Source: Geomonas silvestris
GTDB taxonomy: Bacteria; Desulfobacterota; Desulfuromonadia; Geobacterales; Geobacteraceae
Direction: 5' to 3'
Assembly (NCBI RefSeq): GCF_014193515.1
Contig: NZ_BLXX01000012.1
Span: forward strand, 145,053-209,052
Length of the DNA: 64,000 nucleotides
A program made the position numbers and the translations under genes. The stretch's first letter is position 1. Each line of letters begins with the position of its first letter. A model generated the notes under the pieces. It saw only the letters and a program-made list of their open reading frames with translations, was not told where the DNA came from and searched no databases. Positions 1-8,031 of this stretch are shown here, piece after piece.

Positions 1-217
1 CTTCCAGGGTCTGTTGTAAGGAACGAGTAAGAGCAACCTCTATTGGCTGTGCCTGATCATGCAGGCCGTTACAACCTTTGCAGCGCAGATCACCAGTGCT
101 GGACTCGGAACGCAGGCGATTGACCTCGCAGTTTTTGGCTGTGATCCACAAGCACAAGCGGTTGCAGTAGGATGTGTTCAGCCTGATCCATTCATCGGCA
201 TTGAGGGCCATGTGCAT
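1..217 (-). CDS. small Cys-containing phage protein, cut by window edge
   Basis: This leftward reading frame starts at ATG 217, eight bases after a GGAG in the end of the previous gene, and runs open to the window edge. The visible 72 residues carry a YCNRLC segment and an RCKGC segment, so a zinc-binding knuckle is possible. It lies three bases downstream of the 220-543 gene and belongs to the early operon of the Mu-like prophage. No function is recognised. A second ATG at 211 is a possible alternative start. Confidence 0.6.
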   Translation of the reverse strand, partial: MHMALNADEWIRLNTSYCNRLCLWITAKNCEVNRLRSESSTGDLRCKGCNGLHDQAQPIEVALTRSLQQTLE

Positions 218-219
218 CT

Positions 220-543
220 TTAGTGCTCCAAGAGACGTTTGATGCGTTCGTCAAGTAGGTCGATTTCTTCGCTCTGCTGCTCAACGGTTTGAACCAGCCT
301 GTCATACGACTCCTTCTCCATGACGACAAGACCGGCCTGCTCAAAGCAATTCAGGACCTTGGAAAGCTTTATAGCTGGTATGGTTCCTTCGTGCCTCCCA
401 TCAGCCGGTAGCTGGCCACAGTATTTGCGGTCAAAGTTCATGACTGAAGTAAGGAGCGGCTTCAACTCCGGGCTGTCCACTATGTTTGTTTGCAATAACC
501 CCATAATCTCAGCCGCTATTTCATTCCATTGCTTCGCTGCCAT
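220..543 (-). CDS. hypothetical protein of the Mu-like early operon
   Basis: A 107-residue protein I do not recognise. The C-terminal third (from about residue 75) is rich in Glu, Leu and Arg and looks like a short coiled coil; the rest is mixed helix. It has no signal peptide or membrane segment. It is downstream of the transposase and ATPase genes in the same direction, after a 182-base gap with no convincing gene. In transposable phages this segment usually holds small accessory or semi-essential early proteins, which is the only basis for a role. Confidence 0.6.
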   Translation of the reverse strand: MAAKQWNEIAAEIMGLLQTNIVDSPELKPLLTSVMNFDRKYCGQLPADGRHEGTIPAIKLSKVLNCFEQAGLVVMEKESYDRLVQTVEQQSEEIDLLDERIKRLLEH

Positions 544-725
544 GCTGCCCCCCCTTCAAAACGCCCGCGCATCAGCCGGGCTGATAGATGCGGTTAGGGC
601 CGGTAGCCACAACCGTATTAAAACAGCCTTTAAAATCCCGTCATTTCGTATTTACCGTCACTCCCCACACCTACCCTGGCCTTGGCTCACAAATGCTTTG
701 TAAAGGTGAAACTTGGTCATTACTT

Positions 726-956
726 CTACCCGGGCAGGGTATTTAAATAGACCTCAACCTTTTCCAGGTGCTGAGGGATGGCGGCGAGCTGTTTATTTGC
801 AAGTTCCATGAGTCCCCACCAGTCAACGTCTACTGCATACGATGACTTGTCAGCTTGAATCTCGGCTGCAAGTTCCATGACCTGGAACAGTGCCTTGATA
901 TTACTGAGTTCTCGCTGGCCGATACTCAGTTCTTTTTCTGCTTCTACCTTTCTCAT
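726..956 (-). CDS. hypothetical small helical phage protein
   Basis: A 76-residue, mostly helical and acidic protein with a WWG segment near the middle. Its start codon overlaps the stop codon of the upstream 956-1345 gene by one base, the TAATG arrangement of translationally coupled phage genes. No family is recognised. Role inferred only from position in the early operon. Confidence 0.6.
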   Translation of the reverse strand: MRKVEAEKELSIGQRELSNIKALFQVMELAAEIQADKSSYAVDVDWWGLMELANKQLAAIPQHLEKVEVYLNTLPG

Positions 957-1345
957 TACTCCCCCTCAGATTTCAGACAAGACTCGCAATGTCTTTTGAA
1001 GTAGCTACGCAAGGTGTTTTCCGATGGAACTCGTTTGGCCCCAAACTCTTCTATCAATTTTTCATGTATTTCTTTGATAGTCAGGAGCTGACCCAAGTCA
1101 TTGATAAAAGCCCTTAGCTTCAGGTCTCTATCAATTTTCAGCATTCGACCACCCTTGCGCGGCAGGAAATTGATATTGCCTGAGTGGATTGCCCCTTGAA
1201 ACTCAGTTGCAGAACGCTGGGATACAAGATCCAAGGCCGCGCAAAGAATTCGAATCCCATCAGCTGCGGTTAAGCCGATCAGGCCACTTACTATTGTCCC
1301 CGCATGGGCTTGTATTTCCGTACTGGACAACTTCTTGTTTCGCAT
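956..1345 (-). CDS. hypothetical phage protein, possible DNA-binding
   Basis: A 129-residue protein that starts ten bases after the ATPase gene and overlaps the next gene by one base. The basic middle (about residues 60-75, with PRKGGR) and a C-terminal segment with two Cys and a His (about residues 115-125, RHCESC) suggest nucleic-acid or metal binding, but no named domain is recognised. It is part of the transposase operon. Confidence 0.55.
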   Translation of the reverse strand: MRNKKLSSTEIQAHAGTIVSGLIGLTAADGIRILCAALDLVSQRSATEFQGAIHSGNINFLPRKGGRMLKIDRDLKLRAFINDLGQLLTIKEIHEKLIEEFGAKRVPSENTLRSYFKRHCESCLKSEGE

Positions 1346-1355
1346 GTTTTGCCCC

Positions 1356-2207
1356 TTAAATCGCTTCGATAATCTCGGCTGTAACCCGCGGCTCGCCCAT
1401 CTCTTGGGCTAGGTTCAACGCCCTTGCCGTATAATTATTGACGTGCAGCGGGTAGGCGTGGGAGACCTTTGTCTTTCCGTCGCGTGCCGTGCTTGTGAGC
1501 CTCCGGTCCAGAGCCTTGAACGCTTCTTCATCGAAGATATCCTCTATCCTTACCCCCACACGCTTGAACTTTGTGGCGAGATAGTCCCGCAGATTCCCGT
1601 TGAGGCTTCCCATCTCCACGACTTGGACACGGCGAATCACTTCGCGCATGTTGACATGTCGCGCTTCATCAAACTTCTCCTTCAACTCAGGCTGACCAAT
1701 CAGGATAATCCCAAGCAGTTTCTTGTAGCCATCCTCGAGCTCATAAAATCGCTTAAGGTGTTTCAGTGTCGGGATGGTTAAGTCGTGGGCTTCCTCCAGG
1801 ATCAAGCAAGAGCGGTAGTTGTTTTTCGTCCGGTCCAGCAGCAGCCTTTGCACCTGTCTGGATTTATCTTCCGGACTCCCTTTAGGTTGTTCGGAAGAGA
1901 TATCCCTTATGATGGCTTGGCAAAGAGAGGCGACACTTACCTTAGACTTGTCGATCATCTGGGGATAGATAACCAGGGTGGTGCCGTCCCGCTTAAGCTG
2001 CTCTATCACCTTCCGCCTCATGACGCTTTTCCCGCTACCAACCTCCCCGACAACGGCCAGGAACCCGCTGTGATTGGCGGCGTCCAGCATAGCCGCCTGG
2101 ACGTAGCGCGCTTCGTCGCTCATGTAGACATCAGCATCCTTTTGAATATCGTCGATGAATGGATCGCGGAACAGCTTGAACTGTTTCTTAGCATCTGTTG
2201 AAATCAT
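1356..2207 (-). CDS. MuB-like AAA ATPase, transposition target activator
   Basis: A 283-residue AAA+ ATPase. The Walker A motif GEVGSGKS lies at residues 54-61 and a Walker B CLILEEAH near residue 135. In Mu-like phages and Tn7/Tn552-type elements this family (MuB, TnsC, IstB-like) binds DNA with ATP, picks target sites and delivers them to the DDE transposase. It sits 44 bases downstream of the transposase, in the standard A-B order, and starts at ATG 2207 after a good GGAGGTAGAG ribosome site. No C-terminal MuB domain could be judged by eye, so TnsC-type is the alternative. Confidence 0.85.
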   Translation of the reverse strand: MISTDAKKQFKLFRDPFIDDIQKDADVYMSDEARYVQAAMLDAANHSGFLAVVGEVGSGKSVMRRKVIEQLKRDGTTLVIYPQMIDKSKVSVASLCQAIIRDISSEQPKGSPEDKSRQVQRLLLDRTKNNYRSCLILEEAHDLTIPTLKHLKRFYELEDGYKKLLGIILIGQPELKEKFDEARHVNMREVIRRVQVVEMGSLNGNLRDYLATKFKRVGVRIEDIFDEEAFKALDRRLTSTARDGKTKVSHAYPLHVNNYTARALNLAQEMGEPRVTAEIIEAI

Positions 2208-2250
2208 CTCTACCTCCCCACTTAGTGAAATATTTTCCCAAAATCGTGAC

Positions 2251-3936
2251 TTACCGTGATTGGGCTGCTGTTACTGGCGTCCGCCACTCTTTTCCCGCTG
2301 AGAGGAGCGCCACCACCTCATCTGCACGCGCCGCTTCGATGGTCGCTCCGAATTCCGCACGCAGAGACTGGTTTAGGTCCCTCGTCACTTGCACGTCGGC
2401 AGCACGAAGACGTTTAAATAACTCCATAATTGGCAGTTGCTGCGGCACTATGGCGCGATCCAGTTCTATCGGTTGCCCTTTTCTGGGGAAGATGGCAAGG
2501 TTGTCCACCTTGTCAGCAAACCCCTCGAAGGCATTCAGCCCATAGAAAGGGGTCTCCTTTTTCCGATCCGGGTCCGTATTGCCGTAGGCCAACGAGTCCA
2601 TTCGTTTATTTGCCTTCTGGGTTGCCGTTTCCGGCTGTGCTTTATATTCCTGCCCGATAATGGCCGCATTCACGGAAAATCCACCCAGCTCTGCCGGCAA
2701 TTTTTCTATAGCCCGTGCCTCGAAACGGCTGTTTTCATAAGCCAATGTCACTATCCCTTCACGCCATTTAAAGAGATTTTTGATAACCATCACCTTGGCA
2801 CCATTGGGTATCCCAAAGCTCCGAAGGTTAAACTCTTTATTCTGGAAGGATATCCGGCCATTTGAAACGGTCCGCTCTTCTTCGGGCTTATTGAGGAGGT
2901 CCCGCAATTCCTCACGCGAAGGGAGTTCGCGGAGTTGCTCATTTTGGATGCTCAGCCACATCGAGAGCCGAGTGAACCCATGACGGCTGTGTTTTTTAGT
3001 TGCGTTGTACCAGAGACAGAATCCGAAGGCCTTGCGGTTGAGATCCTCCAAGGAACTTGATGGATCGATCCTCAGCCTTGTTTCGAACCACTCCTCCCAG
3101 ATGTTGTGCGTTACCTCTACCGATCCTTGCCGACGCGAGTTCCCGGTCTTCCCCGGCAGGATCAGCACGTTGATACCTTCCCAAAAGGGGAGCCCTAGTG
3201 CCTTGGCCTTGGCTCGGCAGCCGCCATCCATCAGCATCATTATCGGTACCCCCCGGAAAGGGAAACGCCCATCAATCTTCACTTCCCACGCTGAGCAGAC
3301 GAAATCGAACAGGTTCTCGGCTGTTTCTCCATCTGCCAGGTAGTATTTGACAAAGAAGAATCCAGAGAAATGGTCGGTGATAACGTATCGCTGCAACGGC
3401 GTCTTGATTTTCTTGAAGTTTTCAAGTTTATTTTTATAAAATTCATCTTCTCGCATTATTGAAATGCCATTGTCTGATAAGTAGTACTGAATACAGGTCG
3501 AAACGTCAGCGCTATGAACATGGTTCGGATACAAGCTTCTCATCTCGGTGTGCGGTGTGGCGCTGTTCTGGCAATTCGTACTCATCTGTTTTTCCCGTAG
3601 GTTCCTTTGAACCGTGCCCAGTGAAACCGCTCCTCGATTGATAAAGCCATTGTCAATTGCGAATTCCAGCGCGTTCTCCACCGGGGAGATAACCCCCTTG
3701 TTCTCTCGCCTGGTTTGTCGGAGGAATGATCCCACCACTTCAAGCTGATCATCAGCCAGTATCCGCTTGCCTTTGTCTGCTCGCACCTTGCGGCCGCTAG
3801 TGAACCCAAATTCGCGTGCTATCCGCATTGTATGCCCGTAAGAAAGGCCCCTTGGAAGTCGGAATTTGTCGACGATTTCCCGACGCTCTCCCGGTTTTGC
3901 TTCCTGTAATTCAAAAACCATGTCCCTTTGCCACAT
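2251..3936 (-). CDS. MuA-like DDE transposase
   Basis: A 561-residue transposase from ATG 3936, chosen because GAGGG sits six bases upstream; an ATG 36 bases earlier lacks a ribosome site. The RNase-H-like catalytic core shows an acidic triad in the right order: D144 (HSADVS), D237 (MLMDGG) and E274 (GSVEVTH). The N-terminal 120 residues look like helix-turn-helix end-binding domains; the C-terminal 150 residues match the place of the Mu domain that contacts the ATPase and ClpX. It would cut and join prophage ends during transposition. Its neighbours, the ATPase downstream and a Cro/Ner-like regulator upstream, fit a transposable phage. No frameshift is seen, so the gene may be active. Confidence 0.88.
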   Translation of the reverse strand: MWQRDMVFELQEAKPGERREIVDKFRLPRGLSYGHTMRIAREFGFTSGRKVRADKGKRILADDQLEVVGSFLRQTRRENKGVISPVENALEFAIDNGFINRGAVSLGTVQRNLREKQMSTNCQNSATPHTEMRSLYPNHVHSADVSTCIQYYLSDNGISIMREDEFYKNKLENFKKIKTPLQRYVITDHFSGFFFVKYYLADGETAENLFDFVCSAWEVKIDGRFPFRGVPIMMLMDGGCRAKAKALGLPFWEGINVLILPGKTGNSRRQGSVEVTHNIWEEWFETRLRIDPSSSLEDLNRKAFGFCLWYNATKKHSRHGFTRLSMWLSIQNEQLRELPSREELRDLLNKPEEERTVSNGRISFQNKEFNLRSFGIPNGAKVMVIKNLFKWREGIVTLAYENSRFEARAIEKLPAELGGFSVNAAIIGQEYKAQPETATQKANKRMDSLAYGNTDPDRKKETPFYGLNAFEGFADKVDNLAIFPRKGQPIELDRAIVPQQLPIMELFKRLRAADVQVTRDLNQSLRAEFGATIEAARADEVVALLSAGKEWRTPVTAAQSR

Positions 3937-4002
3937 TTTGCCCTCACTAACGGAGAATTCACTGCTTCTCAACCCTCAATTAGGAGGGATGCTCGAAGTC
4001 GC

Positions 4003-4923
4003 TTACACCTTTTGCGCTTCCTCCCACCTTTCATACTCCTCCAACAGCTCAGGATTTATGACCGGATCGCCTATCTCTGTTACCACGGTGTCGTAGAGTG
4101 CGAGCGTCTGCATTTTCAAATTGTGCACTGTAGAAATTACGGCAGCGCGCATGCGCGGTGTAAGGTCTACAGGTAACTCATTATGCAGTTCGTTCGGTTC
4201 CAGCGCGATCAGCGCCCCCTGGATCAGCACTCGGTATGCCTCGACCCGCTTTATGAAATTGTCCTCGTCAGGGGTGAGCCCCTTGGAGACCGCTTGAGTC
4301 TCAATCTTGATTTCCAGTGCGGCTATTTCCCTTTCCTGGTCACATATCTTTTTCTGCTTAATCTCCAGGAGCCTATTGGCGGCCGCTTTCGATTTTGCCG
4401 CCTCATCCTTGGCCTGCTTGTTTTCGACCACCACTTGTTCAATGAGGTCTTTGATCTCCTCACGGGAGGCTGATTCTAGGTTGATCACTTTGCCTTCCTT
4501 AATTTCCAGACGCTTTTCTTCGGGAAGCGATGCGTACCCGAGGAGATCCCGGCGGGTGAAGCCGAGAAGTGCAAGAAGTTGCACTTCATCGGGCTCCAGA
4601 TTTCGAGCAATCTTCAGATCATTGAAGCCCGTCCGGCGCTTGATGCCCTGCTGCTCAAAATAGTCATCAATGCTCTTAACCCCAGGGATTTTCAGGTAGT
4701 TCTTGCTATCTATCAATTGCGCGAGCTGTTTCATTTCCATGAATTCAGCGAGCAACTGCATTGATCTGAAAGCTTGTATGCGGCCCACTTTTAGTGCACA
4801 CTCGTGCACTCCTTGAAGGCTCTCTTTCATCTTTTCCATCTCTTGGTCCGCATCTGCCCGAGCCACACTATAAATTTCATCGACGGCCTGAACTTCCGCC
4901 GGCGCTCCCAGTTTCCGCGTCAT
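4003..4923 (-). CDS. coiled-coil phage protein of unknown function
   Basis: A 306-residue protein without a recognised family. Residues 60-140 look globular and contain FTRRDLLGYASLPEE; residues about 150-215 are Lys/Glu/Ala-rich and predicted coiled coil; the last 90 residues are helical. It overlaps the preceding HTH gene by one base (TAATGA) and precedes the transposase by 66 bases. The position and shape resemble accessory DNA-binding or antirepressor-type early proteins, which is inference. Confidence 0.6.
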   Translation of the reverse strand: MTRKLGAPAEVQAVDEIYSVARADADQEMEKMKESLQGVHECALKVGRIQAFRSMQLLAEFMEMKQLAQLIDSKNYLKIPGVKSIDDYFEQQGIKRRTGFNDLKIARNLEPDEVQLLALLGFTRRDLLGYASLPEEKRLEIKEGKVINLESASREEIKDLIEQVVVENKQAKDEAAKSKAAANRLLEIKQKKICDQEREIAALEIKIETQAVSKGLTPDEDNFIKRVEAYRVLIQGALIALEPNELHNELPVDLTPRMRAAVISTVHNLKMQTLALYDTVVTEIGDPVINPELLEEYERWEEAQKV

Positions 4924-5228
4924 TAGTTACTCCTCGTGATGGATATAGACTCCAAATCCTGTCGTTTCCTGGCTATCTCACCTTCCAGGTTGCTCTTCAC
5001 CCTCGCCCAGAAGATGGCCAGTTTCATCCCTAGCCGGTAGGCTCCGCCAACCTGCTGAACAAAGCCTGCTTCTTCCAAGGTAACCAGGTGGCACATGACA
5101 GTACCCAAAGCGATATCTACGGCCCTCCCGATCTCCGGCCCCGTGGCCAGTTCCTTCTGGGTGGCGAGGAACTCCAGGATTTGAATTGCCTTTGACACTG
5201 CTTCAATGCGCCTATACGTCGTTTTCAT
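4923..5228 (-). CDS. stand-alone IclR-type winged-helix protein
   Basis: A 101-residue protein equivalent to the DNA-binding half of IclR regulators: KAIQILEFLAT and the following HTH (GPEIGRAVDIALGTVMCHLVTLE), then a wing with GAYRLGMKL. The effector-binding domain of full IclR proteins (about 250 residues) is absent. It starts 13 bases after the 5241-5474 gene and overlaps the next. A lone IclR-type HTH in a transposable phage early region is likely a phage regulator or transposition accessory factor. Confidence 0.7.
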   Translation of the reverse strand: MKTTYRRIEAVSKAIQILEFLATQKELATGPEIGRAVDIALGTVMCHLVTLEEAGFVQQVGGAYRLGMKLAIFWARVKSNLEGEIARKRQDLESISITRSN

Positions 5229-5240
5229 CTATTGTCCCCC

Positions 5241-5474
5241 TTAGGTTCTCAACCGCTCGCACATCCGGTCATAGCGCTCACCCGCTTGGTCACAGAGCTG
5301 GGCGAGTTCAGCCAAGGTCACATCTCCAATGACTTTGCCCATCTCAGCTACCTCTTGTGCCAACATGTAGAAGGCTGGGCCATTCCATCCTAAGGCGTTC
5401 GCGCAGGGCTGTAAGGCTTCGATGATCTCAGACTCCAGCGCCTCAATGTCCACTCCAGCTTTTTTACCGTCCAT
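5241..5474 (-). CDS. hypothetical small acidic phage protein
   Basis: A 77-residue helical acidic protein. ATG 5474 is preferred over the upstream GTG at 5489 because a GAGGA ribosome site lies about eight bases before it. No domain is recognised; it is inside the early operon between two DNA-binding proteins. Confidence 0.5.
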   Translation of the reverse strand: MDGKKAGVDIEALESEIIEALQPCANALGWNGPAFYMLAQEVAEMGKVIGDVTLAELAQLCDQAGERYDRMCERLRT

Positions 5475-5550
5475 TGTCACTTTCCTCACCTAGGTTCACT
5501 TGTCGTAGCTTACTTATGCGGGCCAGCAATAGCAGCTCCGAGAAACTGAC

Positions 5551-5988
5551 CTATTTCAGCCCGCGTTTCTGTCTGATGCAAAGAATCTTCGTTTGGATTA
5601 TCCGTTCCTGTTCTTGGAGCCGAGCCAGTTCGATCAGATCCCGATCTTCAGGGTTGAGAATGTCGCTGCCCAACGGTTCTAGGAGGTAGCGGAACGGCTC
5701 GAAGGTTCCTGTTACGAGGCAAAACGCTGCCAGCGTTTCGGCCTTGATGCAGTAGTCAGGGTTTGAGCTCGTGTACTTGTCCAGCATTTCCTTGCTGATG
5801 GTTGACCGGGTCAGCCGGCTTATCTCGCTGGAGATCCTGTAGCGATCCAGGCCGCTTTCGCTGATTGCCCGCGACAAGCATTGGCGGAGCCCTAAGCCAA
5901 TATCCAATGCCCCTTCCGCCATACCGGTATCAAATAGCCCTTGCTGACCTGACAGCCCCTTATCCTTTCCTGTAATTCTTTTGGACAT
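5551..5988 (-). CDS. transposable-phage regulator-like protein
   Basis: A 145-residue protein. Residues about 35-100 resemble a family seen near the transposase of Mu-like phages, in which a helix-turn-helix (YRISSEISRL, then ISKEMLDKYTS) is followed by an AFC.VTG segment. The C-terminal 40 residues form a helix rich in Glu, Leu and Gln. It lies between the Cro/Ner-like gene and the rest of the operon, as those proteins do. The biochemical role of the family is not known to me. Confidence 0.6.
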   Translation of the reverse strand: MSKRITGKDKGLSGQQGLFDTGMAEGALDIGLGLRQCLSRAISESGLDRYRISSEISRLTRSTISKEMLDKYTSSNPDYCIKAETLAAFCLVTGTFEPFRYLLEPLGSDILNPEDRDLIELARLQEQERIIQTKILCIRQKRGLK

Positions 5989-6043
5989 TTACGGCTCCTT
6001 TTTCGGCTGTTACAATCAAACAAAATTTGATAAAGTACGAACC

Positions 6044-6271
6044 TCAGGCCGCCTTACGTTTGCGAGTATCAGGCTTGTTAGGCCAGAGTTCCTCTATGGA
6101 GACGCCCAGTGCCCTAGCAACAAAGATTCGAAGACGCGGAGACTTTCCGCGGCCAGCTATTACATGGTTGATAGCGCTTCGATCTACCCCTGCCATCCGA
6201 GCGATATCGGACTGGGATACATCTGCATCTACCAGCAACTTCTTTATTTTTTTGGTCGTCTTCGTCAACAT
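6044..6271 (-). CDS. Cro/Ner-like XRE-type regulator
   Basis: A 75-residue helix-turn-helix protein: SQSDIARMAGVDRSAINHVI is the canonical XRE helix pair, followed by a short basic tail. It is the first gene of the leftward early operon and divergent from the repressor at 6337, exactly where Ner or Cro sits in Mu- and lambda-type switches. It would repress its own and the repressor's promoters. Its start codon overlaps a palindrome that is a likely operator. Confidence 0.75.
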   Translation of the reverse strand: MLTKTTKKIKKLLVDADVSQSDIARMAGVDRSAINHVIAGRGKSPRLRIFVARALGVSIEELWPNKPDTRKRKAA

Positions 6272-6306
6272 GTTGACAAAATATCGGCATACGGATGTTT
6301 TGTCAA
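6264..6306. promoter_or_regulatory. nested operator dyads in divergent phage promoter region
   Basis: A perfect 14-bp palindrome GTCAACATGTTGAC occupies 6264-6277. It overlaps the left arm of a second dyad, TTGACAAAA at 6273-6281 paired with TTTTGTCAA at 6298-6306, separated by 16 bases. The site lies between the divergent Cro/Ner-like and repressor genes. Such shared half-sites are typical of genetic switches. Confidence 0.65.
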
Positions 6307-6336
6307 GATTATTATCGTTATGGGGATATTTAATTT

Positions 6337-7167
6337 ATGATTGGAAGCCGAATCGCAGATTACAGAAGAGGGTTAAAGTTCAAAGTCGCTGAATTTGCGC
6401 GAATTATCGGGATATCGCAAGGGTCTTTGTCGGATATTGAAAACAACAAGACCAAGCCATCAGCCGATACCATCGAGGCTATTGTTCGGAATACGGATAT
6501 AAATCCTGGGTGGCTATTGACCGGAGTAGGGCCAAAGAGGACGGGCGATTATAGGACAGGGGATGGCAGACCTTTCTCTTCTTCCAAAGACACGGATCAA
6601 GGGGAAATAGATCATGATGTAATGTGGAATGTCGTCAATGTGATACAGCGGATATTAGCAGGGCTGGGGATTGACTCGAAGGTCTTCTCTCAAGATAAAC
6701 GTATAATTATTCAAAACCTTCTTTACGCTGACTCAAAGCAAAAATCAGGGCAAGTTGACGAAGTATATGCTGCCCTTTTAGGGCGGCTCACGCTTTGCGA
6801 AGTATGTGAAATAAAGAATTTAAAGTTAAGATGGCAAGAAAAATGGAGAGTCTGGCCAGGAGTCGGCCAGGATCTAGACGACGTTATCATTTCGGTAGAG
6901 GCCCCTCCAGGCCTAAAATGCCCTATGGAAGGGAAGCCAAGAGAATATATTACCGATAGGTTTCCGGTAACGGTCTACTGCACCGACTACTATCGTAGAC
7001 TGATCGACGATGGTTCATTGATTCTGGTTGAAGGAGAACCAGGGGGCAACCCGGCCCCAAAAACGCCTGTAAAACAGGGTGCTCAGGTGACACAGACGGT
7101 TAGCGGTACAGGTCATAGTGTGGCTGGTCGTGATATCGTTGGGGGAAGCGGGAGGACGAAGAAGTAG
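6337..7167 (+). CDS. prophage repressor with XRE domain and VAGRDI tail
   Basis: A 276-residue protein. The N-terminal 65 residues are an XRE/CI-type DNA-binding domain (VAEFARIIGISQGSLSDIENN). The rest has no S24 peptidase Ser/Lys signature, so RecA-stimulated self-cleavage is not supported. A middle region (about 90-240) is unrecognised and has a CEVC pair. The tail carries a GTGHSVAGRDIVGG segment. It is transcribed away from the early operon and reads straight into the next gene, with no spacer. By position it is the lysogeny repressor. The missing peptidase suggests another induction route. Confidence 0.72.
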   Translation: MIGSRIADYRRGLKFKVAEFARIIGISQGSLSDIENNKTKPSADTIEAIVRNTDINPGWLLTGVGPKRTGDYRTGDGRPFSSSKDTDQGEIDHDVMWNVVNVIQRILAGLGIDSKVFSQDKRIIIQNLLYADSKQKSGQVDEVYAALLGRLTLCEVCEIKNLKLRWQEKWRVWPGVGQDLDDVIISVEAPPGLKCPMEGKPREYITDRFPVTVYCTDYYRRLIDDGSLILVEGEPGGNPAPKTPVKQGAQVTQTVSGTGHSVAGRDIVGGSGRTKK

Positions 7168-7623
7168 ATGACCGATTTAAATGGTAGCCATAACAGCGTT
7201 AACCAGGCTGTTTCAGGTGAGAATAACCAAGTTGCGGGCCGAGATATCATTATTCATATCAAGGACGATCAAGGCGAAAAGCCATTTCCGTATAACCCTA
7301 ACTTAATCGCCTGCCCAGCATGCGAAAAGCAAGGTATATATCGCGGCGCAGACACATGTCCTCGCTGCCAGTACAGCTTCTCAAAAGAACGATTGAGAGT
7401 TCTAGCTGAGCAGCGGCAAAGGCGCGAGCAGGGCCTTCAACTGCTAGTGCTCTTGGGGGCTGGGGTGCTTGCTGGTGCGACTCTCATCTCCCAGGTATTC
7501 CATTGTGGTGTCCTAAAGAGCCTTGGCGGCGGAGTTATCATTGTTATGGTGATTGATTGGGGAGGTCTTTTCCTGTGGGTGAGTGTCGTAGCTGCATTGA
7601 AGAGGCGACAGGGTAAGATTTAG
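7168..7623 (+). CDS. small zinc-ribbon membrane protein with VAGRDI motif
   Basis: A 151-residue protein directly after the repressor stop codon. The N-terminus (residues 6-28) has an NSVNQAVSGENNQVAGRDI segment of the same type as the repressor tail. Two CxxC pairs (CPAC and CPRC, about residues 49-68) form a zinc ribbon. Two hydrophobic segments follow at about 93-112 and 118-142. The shared motif and tight spacing suggest the two proteins act together, possibly as a membrane-anchored partner. Function unknown. Confidence 0.65.
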   Translation: MTDLNGSHNSVNQAVSGENNQVAGRDIIIHIKDDQGEKPFPYNPNLIACPACEKQGIYRGADTCPRCQYSFSKERLRVLAEQRQRREQGLQLLVLLGAGVLAGATLISQVFHCGVLKSLGGGVIIVMVIDWGGLFLWVSVVAALKRRQGKI

Positions 7624-7821
7624 GCTCGGATCGGCCCGGGTACGGCAATAATTCAATCTTTCAAGTTTCATTTGAAAACCACCTTTTTTACAAGCGATCA
7701 CCAAGTTATCTACAACCACCTACAAGACCACTTATAGCATTTCTCACTACTTACTTTATGTCATCGTCCGTCAAACAGAGTTGGTTGATGCGTGACTCTT
7801 CAGTCAGGCCAAGGAGATATT
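7624..7821. other. probable prophage end region with repeated motif
   Basis: No gene is seen. The motif AACCACCT occurs at 7677-7684 and 7714-7721, each followed by ACAAG and a CAC. Repeats of this kind at the outer side of the repressor could be transposase end-binding sites. The exact prophage terminus and target duplication cannot be defined because the other end is outside the window. Confidence 0.35.
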
Positions 7822-7863
7822 TTGAAGAAACTGTTGTTGGTTGCGCTGCTGGCGCTGAGCTAA
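7822..7863 (+). pseudogene. signal-peptide stub of a lost gene
   Basis: An AAGGAG ribosome site at 7811 is followed by TTG 7822 and a 13-residue frame that looks like the start of a signal peptide (KKLLLVALLALS), then TAA. Nothing downstream continues it. It looks like the 5' remnant of an exported-protein gene truncated near the prophage boundary. A leader peptide is possible but less likely. Confidence 0.35.
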
Positions 7864-7958
7864 AATCAGCAATCTTCCACTAAACTAGCTGGCGGCTCTC
7901 CAGCTCTGCCGACTGATCAGTCGCAAACAGACCCCCCTCCCCTCCTTTCCGGTTCCTG

Positions 7959-7987
7959 GTGACAGCGGACTGCGGCCGTCCTATAAT
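7959..7987 (+). promoter_or_regulatory. sigma-70 type promoter for the GT61 gene
   Basis: GTGACA at 7959-7964 and a perfect TATAAT at 7982-7987 are separated by 17 bases, 45 bases before the glycosyltransferase start codon. Confidence 0.6.
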
Positions 7988-8031
7988 GGCGGCCGCAGCA
8001 CCCGACTTCACCCGCCCACCGGAGGCACTTC

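Noticed and set aside
658..720. 20-residue frame between phage genes
   Set aside because: The ribosome site is weak and no similarity or composition signal supports it.
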